Source: Micromonospora narathiwatensis
GTDB taxonomy: Bacteria > Actinomycetota > Actinomycetes > Mycobacteriales > Micromonosporaceae
Direction of reading: 5' to 3'
Length of the DNA stretch: 64,000 nucleotides
NCBI RefSeq assembly: GCF_900089605.1
Contig: NZ_LT594324.1
Span: 4,836,001 to 4,900,000, forward strand
Part shown: in pieces, positions 25,819 through 35,374 of the stretch
How positions within the stretch are numbered: the first letter of the stretch is position 1
Layout of the letters: every line of letters starts with the position of its first letter
The notes under the pieces: model-generated
What the model was told of the DNA's origin: nothing
The model's database searches: none
What the model saw: only the letters and a program-made list of their open reading frames with translations
Position numbers and translations under genes: made by a program

Positions 25819-26826
25819 ATGGCGACGGCGCAGCGACCGACCCTGGAGGCGGTGGCCCGACGGGCCGGCGTGTCCCGGGCGACGGTCTCCCGGGTGGTCA
25901 ACGGCTCCACGACGGTCGCCGAATCGATCCAGCGGGCGGTCCGGCAGGCGGTCGAGGAACTCGGGTACGTGCCGAACCTCGCCGCCCGCAGCCTGGTCAC
26001 CCAGCGCACCGACTCGGTCGCGCTGGTGCTGCCCGAGGCGGCGACCCGGGTCTTCTCCGACGACCAGGTGTTCCCGGGGATCATCCGCGGGGCGGCCCTG
26101 GAGCTGGAGGCCGCGGACAAGCAGCTCGTGCTGATGCTGGCCGGTTCGCCGGCCGGGCACGAACGGGTCGAGCGGTACACCACCGGCCGGCACGTGGACG
26201 GGGTGCTGTTCGCGTCGCTGCACGGCGAGGACCCGCTGCCCGGCCGGCTGGCCCGGCTCGGCATCCCGGTGGTGTGCAGCGGCCGGCCGCTGGACGGCGC
26301 CGAGGTGCCCTACGTCGACGTCGACCACGTCGGCGGGGTCACCCGCGCGATGCGGCACCTGATCGAGAGCGGCCGGCGGCGGATCGCCACCATCGCCGGC
26401 CCGCAGGACATGGTCGCCGGCATCGAGCGGCTCATCGGCTACCGGGACACGGTCGCCGCGGCCGGCCTGCCGGAGCTGGTGGCGTACGGCGACTTCACCC
26501 GGGAGTCGGGCGGGGCGGCGACGCGGCAACTGCTCGCGGCGCACCCGGACCTGGACGCGGTGTTCGCCGCGTCCGACCTGATGGCGCACGCCGCCCTGCG
26601 TACGCTGCGGGAGTCGGGGCGGCGGGTGCCGGACGACGTCGCGGTGATCGGGTTCGACGACATCGAGACGGCGGCGTACACCGAACCGCCGTTGACCACG
26701 ATCCGGCAGCCGATCGTGGAGCTGGGCCGGGCGATGACCCGCCAACTGCTCCGGATCGCGGCGGGCGAGACGGTCGAGCAGGCGCTGATGCTGCCGACCG
26801 AGCTGGTCGTCCGCGAGTCGGCGTAG
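25819..26826 (+). CDS. LacI-family transcriptional regulator
   Basis: 335 residues from ATG 25819; ATG 25774 is an alternative. N-terminal HTH RPTLEAVARRAGVSRATVSRVVNG with the hinge NLAARSLVTQ, then a periplasmic-binding-protein-like sensor (DSVALVLPE, GVLFASLHG, GFDDIETAAYTEPPLTTIRQP). It is convergent with the giant ThuA/sugar-dehydrogenase gene. A sugar ligand and control of that neighbour are plausible but unproven. Confidence 0.92.
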   Translation: MATAQRPTLEAVARRAGVSRATVSRVVNGSTTVAESIQRAVRQAVEELGYVPNLAARSLVTQRTDSVALVLPEAATRVFSDDQVFPGIIRGAALELEAADKQLVLMLAGSPAGHERVERYTTGRHVDGVLFASLHGEDPLPGRLARLGIPVVCSGRPLDGAEVPYVDVDHVGGVTRAMRHLIESGRRRIATIAGPQDMVAGIERLIGYRDTVAAAGLPELVAYGDFTRESGGAATRQLLAAHPDLDAVFAASDLMAHAALRTLRESGRRVPDDVAVIGFDDIETAAYTEPPLTTIRQPIVELGRAMTRQLLRIAAGETVEQALMLPTELVVRESA

Positions 26827-26842
26827 GCGGCGAGCAGCGGAC

Positions 26843-26883
26843 CGGGCCGGGGCCAGGAGTGGTACACCCCCGGCCCCGGCCCG
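26843..26883. terminator. bidirectional terminator
   Basis: A perfect 12-base stem, CGGGCCGGGGCC (26843-26854) with GGCCCCGGCCCG (26872-26883), and a 17-base loop between two convergent genes. Confidence 0.8.
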
Positions 26884-26893
26884 CTCAGGGCCG

Positions 26894-29800
26894 TCACGCG
26901 CCGGACAACCGCCCGATCATCACGTCCGCGTCGCGGACCAGGACAGCGCGCACCTCGGCGTTCGGCACGACCTTCGGGTCACCCGCCAGGTCCCGGAACG
27001 ACCGGAGTTCCCGCACCGCCTGCTTGTCGAGCCCCTTGGCCGCGAACTTGGCGGCCTGGTCCAACGGCTTGTGCAGCTGACTGGCACTCGCGGCAGAGAG
27101 CCAGCCGGTGGCCCGGAACCGGTCCACCAGGTTGCCGATGTCCTCGACCGAGGTGGTCACGGTGAACGTGATCGACCGCGTCGACCGGTTGCCGGCCGCG
27201 TCGGTCGCCACCACGGCCAGCGTGTGCTCGCCGAGCGACAGCCCGTAGAGCGGCAGCAGGGTGTCGTCGAGGATCGGCTTCCCGTCGAGCGTGCCGACCA
27301 GCGAGGTCACCCCCGACGTGCCGTCGGTCGCCGAGTAGGTGATCCGCACGTCCTGGCTGTCACCGTACGTGGTGCCGGCCGCCACGCCCGAGAGCAGGAC
27401 CGCCGGGGCCGTACCGTCGATCTTGAGTACGGCGGACTTCACGTCCTCGACGTTGCCCGCCCGGTCCGTCGCGCGGTACCGGAGGGTGTGGTTGCCGTCG
27501 CCGCGCACCTCCACCGCGCCGGCGTACGGCGTCCAGGCGCCGCCGTCGAGCGAGTACTCGATCTTCGCCACCCCGGACGTCTGGTCGGCCGCCGTGATGG
27601 TGACCGGCACCGCACCGTGGTGCCACCCCGCGTCGCCCGGCGGGGCGAACGTCGCGGCGGAGACCGGCGCGGTCCCGTCGAGCCTGAGCACCAGGTTTCG
27701 CGGTTCCTCGGCGTTGCCCGCGAGGTCCACCGAGCGGTACTCGACGGTGTGCTCGCCGTCGCCGCTCACCGGGATCGGCCCGGTGTACGGCGTCCACCCG
27801 CCGCCGGTCCGGTACTCGGTCCGCGCCACCCCGCTGTCATCGTCGGTGGCCTTCAGGGTCACCGTGACGTCGGAGCGGAACCAGCCGGCGGCGCCGTCCG
27901 GCTCGTCCGGCGAGGTGGTCGCCCGGGTGGTGGGCGCGACAGTGTCGGCGGGCAGTTCCTTGAGCCGAATGCTGCGGAAGTAGACGCTGTCACCGTCGCC
28001 GTGGTTCTGGATGCCGACGTAGCTGGGCTGCCGCATCCGGGCCGGGTCCGGGTTCACGAACTGGTTGATCTTCACGCCGTTCAGCAGGACCACGATGCTC
28101 TGACCCCGGACGACGATCTCGTACGAGTTCCACTGCCCCGGCGGCTTGAGCGCGGCGTCCCGGGCGGCCAGGTCGGCCGACTGGAAGTTGTAGATCGCCC
28201 CGGTCGTCTTCTCCGGCACGTCCGTGGCGTCGATCTGGATCTCGTGTCCCTGGTTGACGGCCGACCACGGGTCGGTGCCCGGGTCCGGGAACCCGACGAA
28301 GACCCCGGAGTTGTCGTCACCGGCCATCTTCCAGTCCAGCTTCAGGCTGTAGTCGCGGAAGCTCTGGGCGTACCAGTGCAGTCCCAGCCCGCCGTACGAC
28401 AGCAGGGTGCAGTCGGCGGCGTGCAGGAACCCGCCCGGCCCGGCCTGCCTCCACTTCGCCAGGCTCGCCGACGTGCCGTCGAAGAGGCTGGTGTAGCCGG
28501 CCTCCGGGGCGGTCGGCGTGCAGGCGCTCTGCGGTGCGTCGTCGAGCCGGAAGAAGTCGAACGACGCAGGGTTGCCGGTGCCGTTGAAGGCGGCGAGGCC
28601 CACCTTCGGGTTCGGCACCGCGGACAGGTCCCGCGGCCGGCCGACGGTCGTCCACTGCTCACCGTCGGTCGAGTACGCCGCCGTCAGGGTCCGCCCGTCG
28701 CTGGTCACCCTCATCCACACGGTGTGCGGGAAGTCCACGGCCAGGTTGGGCGAACGGTCGACGGCACCGCCGTCGACCGGCGACCCGCCCTGCTGCTGGA
28801 TGAACTCGAAGTTGCGTACCCCGGTGTCGGTCCGGATGAACGAGAACTTGACGAAGTTCGGGTCGTCGCCGTGGACGATGAGGCCCGCCTGCTCCCACGC
28901 GTCGGTGTGGTCGATGGTCACCTTCGTCACGGCCTGCCACGCCCCGGCCGGGGCGTCCTGGAGCAGGATGTTCTTCGCGTCGGTAGCGCCGCCGTACATG
29001 TCGCCCGGGAGGGCGTCGATCTGCAGCGACCCGCCGACGAGCCGGTAGCGCGCGGCGTCCTCGCGCAGCACCGTCCACCGGCACCGGTCGATGACCTCGC
29101 CGGTGAACTCGTCATCCGGGTTCACCTGGCCGGACGGGTCTGCGCAGGGCGGCGCCACCCGGTAAGTGTTCACCGTGAGGGTGGCCGACGCGGCCAGCCC
29201 GGACGGATCCCGCACGGTCACCTTCGCCGTGTGGATGCCGGCCCTGGTGTAGGTGTGCGTCGGGTTCTGCTCGGTCGACGTCGCTCCGTCACCGAACTCC
29301 CAGGCGTAGCTCAGCGGGTCGCCGTCCCGGTCGGTGCCGGCGGCGGTGAACCGCACGGTCGCCGGGATCTCCGCCTGGGTGACGTCGGCCGACGCGGTCA
29401 CCTCCGGGCGGGTGCTCGACGCGACGCCCTTGCCGTGGAAGGTGAACTCGTCGACGTCGAAGAGCCCGCCGCCGGAGCCCTTGAACACCAGGTAGAGCCG
29501 GTGGGTGCCGCCGGGGTCGGTGATCGGGACGACCGGGCTGTCGACGTAGTTGTCCCAGCCGCCGGTGTTCGCCACGGCCAGGCTGGCGACCAGGGGCCCG
29601 TCCGGACGGTCCGTACGGAACTCGACGGTGCCGCCGCCTCCCCCGGAGGAGAGCCGGGCCTGGACGCCGGTGATCCCCGTCAGGTTGTACGTGTCGAACG
29701 CGATCCAGTCTCCGTCGTCGATGTATCCGACGCGTTTCCCGCCGTGCGCGCCACCCGCGTCGACCACCTGGATCCCGTTGGCCTCGGTGAAGTGCTCACC

Positions 29801-32545
29801 CTGCCGAACGCGTGGCTGGAGGACCAGCCGGGTCTGCCCGGTGAGCGGCGGCACCCCGGCCGCACCGTGGTCGGTGTAGGTCGCGGCGAGTACGCCGTAG
29901 AGGTTGGCGTCGGCGCTGTGGCCGTCCTCGGCGACGGTGTCGAGCACCCCCTCGCAGGCGTGCGTCTGGACCAGCCCGTGGCTGTGCGTGTCGTGGCCGA
30001 GGGCGTAGTCGATCTGCACGGCCGCGCAGTCGATCTCGCCGTCCTCGGGGTCGGTGACCCGCGCGGTGAACGGCACCCGGTCACCGAACTGGAACACGCC
30101 ACCGGCGGGTGGGGCGGTGAACTCGACGTGCGGCGCGGTGTTGCCGACCGTGATCTGCACGGTCGCTGTTCCGGTCGTACCGGCCTGGTCGGTCAGGGTG
30201 AGCCGGGCGGTGAACTGTCCCTTGGTGGTGTAGGTGAAGGTGGGGTCCGGCTCGGTCGAGTCGACCGTGCCGTCGTCGTCGAAGTCCCAGGCGTAGGTGA
30301 ACGTGTCACCCGGGTCCGGGTCCCGGGATCCGGCGGAGGAGAAGGCCACGGTGAGCGGGGCCGGGCCGGAGGTCGGGTTGGCGCTCACCGCCGGGATCGG
30401 GGCGCGCTTGCCCTTGACGTAGTCGATCCGGTAGACGGCCGAGTCCGGCGCGCCGCCGAAGTAGCCGCTGCCGTAGTCGAGGACGTAGAGGGAGCCGTCC
30501 GGGCCGAACTCGATGTCCATCGGCCGCACCACCTGCTCGGGGAACGGGTTGATGCTCAGCGGCTGGCCGGCGTCGTCCATGACGATGTTCTTGATCCAGC
30601 CGCGTCCCCAGTCGGCCGCGAAGAACGTGCCGTCGAAGTACGCGGGGAACTTGGTGTCCGACTTCAGGTCGGGGTCGTACCGGTAGACCGGACCGCCCAT
30701 CGGGGACTCGCTGCCGTCGCCGAACTCCGGCACCGAGGGGCCGTCGTACGTGATCCACGCCGGCTGCGCGGCGGGCAGGTCCTGCTTGCCCGTGTTGCGG
30801 GGCGAGGTGTTCCGTGGGGCGGCGCAGTCGAACTTCGGCCCGGAGGTCCCGGTGGCGAAGTCGTAGTCGTTGTACGCGATGTTCGGACCCACGCAGTACG
30901 GCCACCCGAAGTTGCCGGGGCCGCGGATCTGGTTGAACTCCACCATCCCGGCCGGGCCGCGGTTCGGATCGGCGGCACCGGCGTCCGGGCCGTACTCGCC
31001 GAGGTAGAGCCAGCCGGTCTTCGGGTCGACGGTGAACCGGAACGGGTTGCGGAAGCCCATCGCGTAGACCTCGGGACGGGTGCCGGCGGTGCCGGCCGGG
31101 AAGAGGTTGCCCGCCGGCGACTGGTAGCTGCCGTCGGCGGCCACCTTGATCCGCAGCACCTTGCCCCGCAGGTCGTTCGGGTTGGCCGACGAGCGCTGCG
31201 CGTCGTACGCCGGGTTGCGGCTGGCCCGCTCGTCGATCGGGGTGTAGCCGTTGGAGGCGAAGGGGTTCGAGTCGTCGCCCGTGGAGAGGTAGAGGTTGCC
31301 CGCCGCGTCGAAGGCGATGTCGCCGCCCGCGTGGCAGCAGATGCCCCGGTTCGCGGGCACCTCAAGGATTTTCTGCTCGCTGGCCAGGTCGAGGTTGCCG
31401 CCGGTGAGCTTGAACCGGGACAGCCGGTTCACCCCGTCGAAGCGGGCGAAGTCCGCGCTGGTGCCGTCGTTCGGCGCGTCCCCCTCCGGGGTGTCCAGCG
31501 GCGGCGCGTAGTAGAGGTAGATCCAGCCGTTGCCGGCGAAGCCGGGGTCGACCCCGATGCCCTGCAACCCGTCCTCGTCGTGGTTGTAGACCGGGAGCCG
31601 GCCGGCGAGGCTGGTCACGCCCTGCGGCGTGGTGAGGAAGACGCGGCCGTCGCGGGAGGTGTGCAGCACCCGCCGGTCGGGCAGCACCGCGAGGTTCATC
31701 GGCTCGCCGGTGGTGTCCGCGCCCTTGGCGAGGGTCACCTGGGCGAAGTTGTCGTCGACGGTCGCCCCGCAGTCCGCCGGCACGGCCCCGGCGGCCGTCT
31801 TGATCCCGCCGAGCAGGTGCTTGAGGAACTCCGGCTCCCGGTACGAGGCGTCGGTGTGGCCGCCGCCGGTGTACCAGGACCGCCCACCGTCGTACTGCTG
31901 GCACCAGGCGATCGGGTGGCTCGTGCCCATCGCGCCCGACCCCGGGCCGTACGACCGCTCGTCGAGGGCCGCGAGCACGTGCACGTCGCCGCGCGGGTCG
32001 GCGCGGTAGTTGTACCACTCGTCGGTGCGGACCCACCGATCCGGCAGCGACTCGGTGGACGGGTGCACGTGGTCGTCCACCTTGACCGTGGCCTGCTGGA
32101 TGGCCGGGTGGCTGTTGAAGTACGCGCCGACGAGCTTGCCGTACCACGGCCACTCGTACTCGGTGTCCGAGGCGGCGTGCACGCCGGCGTACCCGCCGCC
32201 GTGGCGGATGTACCGCTCGAAGGCCGCCTGCTGGTCGGCGTTGAGCACGTCGCCGGTGGTCGAGAGCCAGACCACCACGTCGTACTGGTCCAGGTTGGTG
32301 TCGGTGAACGCCCCGGCGTCCTCGGTCGCGTCGACGGCGAAGTTGTTCTCCTGCCCGAGCTGCTGGATCGCCGCGATCCCGGCGGGAATCGAGTCGTGCC
32401 GGAATCCCGCGGTCTTCGAGAAGACCAGGGCCCGGAAGCCCGGTTCGGCCGCCGAGGCCGGCGTCGAGAGGCTCCCGGCTGTCGGTAGTGCCAGCAGCGC
32501 ACCGAGCGCTGCGGACAGCAGACGGCGTAACGGCTTACGGGACAC
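26894..32545 (-). CDS. giant secreted ThuA / sugar dehydrogenase / PKD / CBM6 / DUF1080 / Ig-like protein
   Basis: 1,883 residues, GTG 32545 with GAGGAGG just upstream. A signal peptide is cut near ASA32. Domains, by eye: ThuA-like (38-250; LVFSKTAGFRHDS, GGGYAGVHAASDTEYEWPWYG); glucose/sorbosone dehydrogenase-type beta-propeller (265-710; GLQGIGVDPGF, CCHAGGDIAFD, GFRNPFRFTVDP); PKD (720-800); CBM6-like (915-1035); PKD (1045-1125); a laminin-G/DUF1349-like sandwich (about 1145-1335); DUF1080 3-keto-disaccharide hydrolase-type (about 1350-1540; NSGVFVGFPDPG); two to three Ig-like repeats with TAPVS/TAPAV joints (1545-1800); and a helical tail. It probably binds and oxidises or cleaves glycans outside the cell. 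The antisense strand is also open for 1,805 codons, a GC artefact. Confidence 0.9.
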   Translation of the reverse strand: MSRKPLRRLLSAALGALLALPTAGSLSTPASAAEPGFRALVFSKTAGFRHDSIPAGIAAIQQLGQENNFAVDATEDAGAFTDTNLDQYDVVVWLSTTGDVLNADQQAAFERYIRHGGGYAGVHAASDTEYEWPWYGKLVGAYFNSHPAIQQATVKVDDHVHPSTESLPDRWVRTDEWYNYRADPRGDVHVLAALDERSYGPGSGAMGTSHPIAWCQQYDGGRSWYTGGGHTDASYREPEFLKHLLGGIKTAAGAVPADCGATVDDNFAQVTLAKGADTTGEPMNLAVLPDRRVLHTSRDGRVFLTTPQGVTSLAGRLPVYNHDEDGLQGIGVDPGFAGNGWIYLYYAPPLDTPEGDAPNDGTSADFARFDGVNRLSRFKLTGGNLDLASEQKILEVPANRGICCHAGGDIAFDAAGNLYLSTGDDSNPFASNGYTPIDERASRNPAYDAQRSSANPNDLRGKVLRIKVAADGSYQSPAGNLFPAGTAGTRPEVYAMGFRNPFRFTVDPKTGWLYLGEYGPDAGAADPNRGPAGMVEFNQIRGPGNFGWPYCVGPNIAYNDYDFATGTSGPKFDCAAPRNTSPRNTGKQDLPAAQPAWITYDGPSVPEFGDGSESPMGGPVYRYDPDLKSDTKFPAYFDGTFFAADWGRGWIKNIVMDDAGQPLSINPFPEQVVRPMDIEFGPDGSLYVLDYGSGYFGGAPDSAVYRIDYVKGKRAPIPAVSANPTSGPAPLTVAFSSAGSRDPDPGDTFTYAWDFDDDGTVDSTEPDPTFTYTTKGQFTARLTLTDQAGTTGTATVQITVGNTAPHVEFTAPPAGGVFQFGDRVPFTARVTDPEDGEIDCAAVQIDYALGHDTHSHGLVQTHACEGVLDTVAEDGHSADANLYGVLAATYTDHGAAGVPPLTGQTRLVLQPRVRQGEHFTEANGIQVVDAGGAHGGKRVGYIDDGDWIAFDTYNLTGITGVQARLSSGGGGGTVEFRTDRPDGPLVASLAVANTGGWDNYVDSPVVPITDPGGTHRLYLVFKGSGGGLFDVDEFTFHGKGVASSTRPEVTASADVTQAEIPATVRFTAAGTDRDGDPLSYAWEFGDGATSTEQNPTHTYTRAGIHTAKVTVRDPSGLAASATLTVNTYRVAPPCADPSGQVNPDDEFTGEVIDRCRWTVLREDAARYRLVGGSLQIDALPGDMYGGATDAKNILLQDAPAGAWQAVTKVTIDHTDAWEQAGLIVHGDDPNFVKFSFIRTDTGVRNFEFIQQQGGSPVDGGAVDRSPNLAVDFPHTVWMRVTSDGRTLTAAYSTDGEQWTTVGRPRDLSAVPNPKVGLAAFNGTGNPASFDFFRLDDAPQSACTPTAPEAGYTSLFDGTSASLAKWRQAGPGGFLHAADCTLLSYGGLGLHWYAQSFRDYSLKLDWKMAGDDNSGVFVGFPDPGTDPWSAVNQGHEIQIDATDVPEKTTGAIYNFQSADLAARDAALKPPGQWNSYEIVVRGQSIVVLLNGVKINQFVNPDPARMRQPSYVGIQNHGDGDSVYFRSIRLKELPADTVAPTTRATTSPDEPDGAAGWFRSDVTVTLKATDDDSGVARTEYRTGGGWTPYTGPIPVSGDGEHTVEYRSVDLAGNAEEPRNLVLRLDGTAPVSAATFAPPGDAGWHHGAVPVTITAADQTSGVAKIEYSLDGGAWTPYAGAVEVRGDGNHTLRYRATDRAGNVEDVKSAVLKIDGTAPAVLLSGVAAGTTYGDSQDVRITYSATDGTSGVTSLVGTLDGKPILDDTLLPLYGLSLGEHTLAVVATDAAGNRSTRSITFTVTTSVEDIGNLVDRFRATGWLSAASASQLHKPLDQAAKFAAKGLDKQAVRELRSFRDLAGDPKVVPNAEVRAVLVRDADVMIGRLSGA

Positions 32546-32732
32546 GGCGCCTCCTCAACCGATCGACCAGCTTCTACGCGGACCTTAACGTCCGAGAAAC
32601 ACAAAGGACAGATGCAGGAGACAAAAGTTCTGATGATGAGCCCTCGACTTTTTTCATCTGCCACCGAAAGCGCGGCGGTGGACCGCGGGTTAACCCGTCG
32701 CGTGTTCCGGGGTCCACCGCTACCGTCGGCGG

Positions 32733-33632
32733 ATGTCCGTAATCCGTTCCGCCCGCCCCGACGACGCTCCGGGCGTCGTGGCCCTCCGGGCCGTCGTGCA
32801 CCCCTACCTGGTACGCGGGGTCGAATCGACCCGGCGCATGATCGCCCATCCGCCGCCCGAGGAGGACTGGACCGCCTGGGTGGCCGAGGCGGACGGGCAG
32901 GTCGTCGGCTGGGCGTCGGCGTACCGGAACAGCCAGACCTCGGAGCCGGACGTCGGGGAGGTCTCCACCCTGCACGTACACCCGGCGCACCGGAGCCAGG
33001 GTGTCGGCACCGCACTCCTGGAGGCCGCGCTCGGTCACCTGCGCGCCATCGGCGCGCGGCGGGTGCTCACCTGGTCGCAGCCCGGATCCCTGCCGTTCGC
33101 CCGCCGGCACGGCTTCACGCCCAGCCGGGAGCTGCGCTACTCCGCGCTCGATCTACAGCCCGCCCCGCCGATGCCCGAGCCGCCGCCGGGCGTACGGCTG
33201 ATCCCGGCCGCCGAGTTGGATCCGCGCCGGATCCACCGGGTGGACGCCGAGGCGTCGCTCGACGAACCGGGCGACGTCCCGACGGACGCCATGGGCTACG
33301 ACATCTGGCACAACGAGGTCTGGGACAACCCAGGACTGGACCGGAACGCCAGCACGGTGGCCGAGGTGGACGGCACGCTGGCCGCGGTCAGCCTGGTCAA
33401 GCGGGACGGCGACCGGATGTGGTCGGCGTTCACCGGCACGGTGCCCGGGTACCGGGGGCGCGGCCTGGCCACGCTGGCCAAGCGGGCGGCGCTGCACCGG
33501 GCCGCGCTCGGGGGCGTCCGGATCGCGTACACGTCGAACGACGAGGCGAACGTGCCGATGCTGGCGGTCAACGCCCGGCTCGGCTACCGGCCGGTGGCCA
33601 CCGGGTGGTCCTGCCTGCGCGACCTGACCTGA
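32733..33632 (+). CDS. GNAT acetyltransferase with two GNAT domains
   Basis: 299 residues. Domain 1 (about 1-145) has the acetyl-CoA motif VHPAHRSQGVGTALLEAAL. Domain 2 (about 150-299) has VPGYRGRGLATLAKRAAL and NARLGYRPVA. The tandem architecture resembles MshD but lacks its signature, and MshD is encoded elsewhere in this window. The substrate is unknown. Confidence 0.9.
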   Translation: MSVIRSARPDDAPGVVALRAVVHPYLVRGVESTRRMIAHPPPEEDWTAWVAEADGQVVGWASAYRNSQTSEPDVGEVSTLHVHPAHRSQGVGTALLEAALGHLRAIGARRVLTWSQPGSLPFARRHGFTPSRELRYSALDLQPAPPMPEPPPGVRLIPAAELDPRRIHRVDAEASLDEPGDVPTDAMGYDIWHNEVWDNPGLDRNASTVAEVDGTLAAVSLVKRDGDRMWSAFTGTVPGYRGRGLATLAKRAALHRAALGGVRIAYTSNDEANVPMLAVNARLGYRPVATGWSCLRDLT

Positions 33633-33665
33633 TCTACCGGCGGGGTGGCCGCAAAGGGAGACGGG

Positions 33666-33917
33666 CTATCCGCGCGGGCTCGCCCAGCCGAGGAAGCGGT
33701 CACGCAATCGAGCCGGCGACACGTCGCTTTTCAGCTCGGCGAACTGTTCGGCGGCCTCGGCCTGCAGGACCGCCAGGTAGATCGTCAGGGCCGCCCGGTC
33801 GTTGCGGTACTCGCCGAGGAGCCGCAGCTTCGCGGGCGAGCAGGGCCAGGCGATCCCGCAATCCTGACAGCGCCAGGTCGGGCGCGAGGGCAGGTGCTCC
33901 TGACGGCGGCGGCTCAT
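33666..33917 (-). CDS. small CxxCG..WPC protein
   Basis: 83 residues, ATG 33917, overlapping the stop of the next upstream gene by ATGA. It contains RCQDCGIAWPC, then a helical region (LLGEYRNDRAALTIYLAVLQAEAAEQF). The CxxCG-x2-WPC knuckle is repeated in the neighbouring 103-residue protein, suggesting a related zinc-binding unit. Function unknown. It belongs to a three-gene coupled operon divergent from an XRE/DUF397 pair. Confidence 0.72.
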   Translation of the reverse strand: MSRRRQEHLPSRPTWRCQDCGIAWPCSPAKLRLLGEYRNDRAALTIYLAVLQAEAAEQFAELKSDVSPARLRDRFLGWASPRG

Positions 33918-34225
33918 CGCAGCCTCAGCGCCACGGCGCGGGCCTCCTCGTCCGTCAGGGGCAGGAACCACAGGAAGCGCCGGACAATCTCCGGTGGCTC
34001 CGGGCCCTCCGGTCGGCCGCGAAGGTCCCGGATCGCCCGGCGGGCCAGCCGTACGAACCCCGGCAGGAGGTCTGCGCGGCGGGCCGCGTCCGTCGGCAGC
34101 TTCGTCCACGTCGGGCAGGGCCAGTCCCGGCCGCAGGTGTCGCACACCCAGGCCGGACCGCAGGCGGTGTGTCCGGCGTGGGTCAGTTGGAGGACGTTCC
34201 CGGGCTTGATCTCGCGGGCGGTCAC
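33914..34225 (-). CDS. small CxxCG..WPC protein
   Basis: 103 residues from GTG 34225, which overlaps the preceding stop by GTGA; an in-frame ATG at 34291 is less likely. The motif WVCDTCGRDWPC sits in the N-terminal third, followed by helices. Its stop overlaps the next start by ATGA. Small Cys-knuckle proteins like this often lie beside XRE-DUF397 loci in actinomycetes. Function unknown. Confidence 0.7.
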   Translation of the reverse strand: MTAREIKPGNVLQLTHAGHTACGPAWVCDTCGRDWPCPTWTKLPTDAARRADLLPGFVRLARRAIRDLRGRPEGPEPPEIVRRFLWFLPLTDEEARAVALRLR

Positions 34226-34410
34226 CAGCAGCCCCCGTTCGCCCGCCAACACTGCGCTGGGGTGAGGTTGCCGGCACGCCCGGGGTCGCACGTCGGGAAG
34301 ACGTCCGTCGGCTGCGTCGCCCAGGTCGGGCGCAGGTTCGGCGGCGTACGGCGTGGCAGTGGCGGCGGGGTCGGTGGGGTCGGCTTGCAGCGCCAGAAAC
34401 GCAGACGCAC
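34222..34410 (-). CDS. small hypothetical protein, first gene of coupled operon
   Basis: 62 residues from GTG 34410 with a strong AAGGAGG 7 bases upstream, which supports it as a real gene. The sequence is basic, then Pro/Thr-rich (PTPPTPPPLPRRTPP), then Cys-containing (CDPGRAGN, QCWRANGGCW). It is coupled to the next gene by GTGA. No recognised family. Confidence 0.6.
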   Translation of the reverse strand: MRLRFWRCKPTPPTPPPLPRRTPPNLRPTWATQPTDVFPTCDPGRAGNLTPAQCWRANGGCW

Positions 34411-34606
34411 GGCGGGGCCTCCTTCAACTCACTGGGAGGGGGGCCGCCTGTCGCTCGCCCACGGCGGCCCCCACGGGACGCGACCGCCGGGCTTCGCCTC
34501 CACCGGCCACGCCGTCCACAAAGCACCCTGCCAAGGGTTGCGAGACAATCACACAGCGTTGTCTAATTTCCTATGGGCAGACGGTTTGTTCCTGGGAGGG
34601 ATAGGC

Positions 34607-35374
34607 ATGAACCATGCTTTCGTCGCGGCGCTCGCCGAGACCAGCCAGACCGCTGAAAGCCTCGCAGGTCAGCTCGGGGTGCATCCCAAGACCGTCGCCA
34701 GGTGGGCAAACCCGGGCCACATTCCACAGAGCCGGCACCGCGCAGCCGTCGCAGAACTACTCGGCAAAGATGTGACCGACCTTTGGCCGGACATCGTCAA
34801 GCGCCGGGAGCCGGTGTGGTTCCGCCCCTGGGTCGACATCGAACGCGAGGCAGTCACCCTGCGGGCGTTCCAACTCGCCTGGGTGCCCGGCCTCCTTCAG
34901 ACCGAGGCGTACGCGCGGGCGACGCTCGCGGGCGAGGCCCTGGCACCGGACGAGGTTGACGAGTTGGTTGCGGCTCGGATCGGGAGGCAGGCAGTCCTAA
35001 CCCGCGACCGAGGCCCCCTGTTCGTCGTCGTACTGGACGAGGGAGTCCTTCGCCGCGCAGCGACGGGGGACGGCGCACTCATGGCCGCCCAGGTGGCGCA
35101 CCTTGTCGCGTGCGCCGAGCTACCCAACGTGCAACTCCACGTTGTACCGGCGGACGTCGCGATCTACCCAGGGCTCAACGGGCCATTCACGATCGCAGAA
35201 ATATCCGACGGGACAAGGGTCGCTCACGTTGACAGCCAGGCAAAGGCACAGATCATAGAGCAGCCATCGGAGATTGCTACCCTGGAGCGACGGTGGGAAC
35301 GCATTCGGGGCGAGGCCCTTCCCCGGGGACGTTCCCTGGACCTCCTCAGAGATGCGGCAAGATCATGGACCTGA
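34607..35374 (+). CDS. XRE-family regulator with DUF5753 domain
   Basis: 255 residues from ATG 34607, preceded by GGGAGGG. The N-terminal HTH (ESLAGQLGVHPKTVARWANPG) is followed from about residue 75 by a DUF5753 domain: FQLAWVPGLLQTEAYARA, LFVVVLDEGVLRR, VAHLVACAELPNVQLHVVPA. It overlaps the downstream DUF397 gene by 10 bases. Such pairs are abundant in actinomycetes (WhiJ-type and Scr1/Scr2-type loci), affect development and antibiotic production, and have been proposed to act as toxin-antitoxin-like modules. Confidence 0.9.
   Translation: MNHAFVAALAETSQTAESLAGQLGVHPKTVARWANPGHIPQSRHRAAVAELLGKDVTDLWPDIVKRREPVWFRPWVDIEREAVTLRAFQLAWVPGLLQTEAYARATLAGEALAPDEVDELVAARIGRQAVLTRDRGPLFVVVLDEGVLRRAATGDGALMAAQVAHLVACAELPNVQLHVVPADVAIYPGLNGPFTIAEISDGTRVAHVDSQAKAQIIEQPSEIATLERRWERIRGEALPRGRSLDLLRDAARSWT

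Noticed and set aside
27071..32488. 1,805-codon open frame on the plus strand
   Set aside because: Antisense to the ThuA/sugar-dehydrogenase gene; very Arg/Val/Gly-rich with no domain. Long antisense frames are expected at this GC content.
33666..34526. 286-codon minus-strand frame covering the three small genes
   Set aside because: Frames and ribosome sites support three short coupled genes; only the last 83 codons of this frame look real.
32612..35374. 920-codon frame joining the GNAT region to the XRE gene
   Set aside because: Only the last 255 codons match a family and have a ribosome site. The rest is an off-frame reading of the acetyltransferase and small genes.
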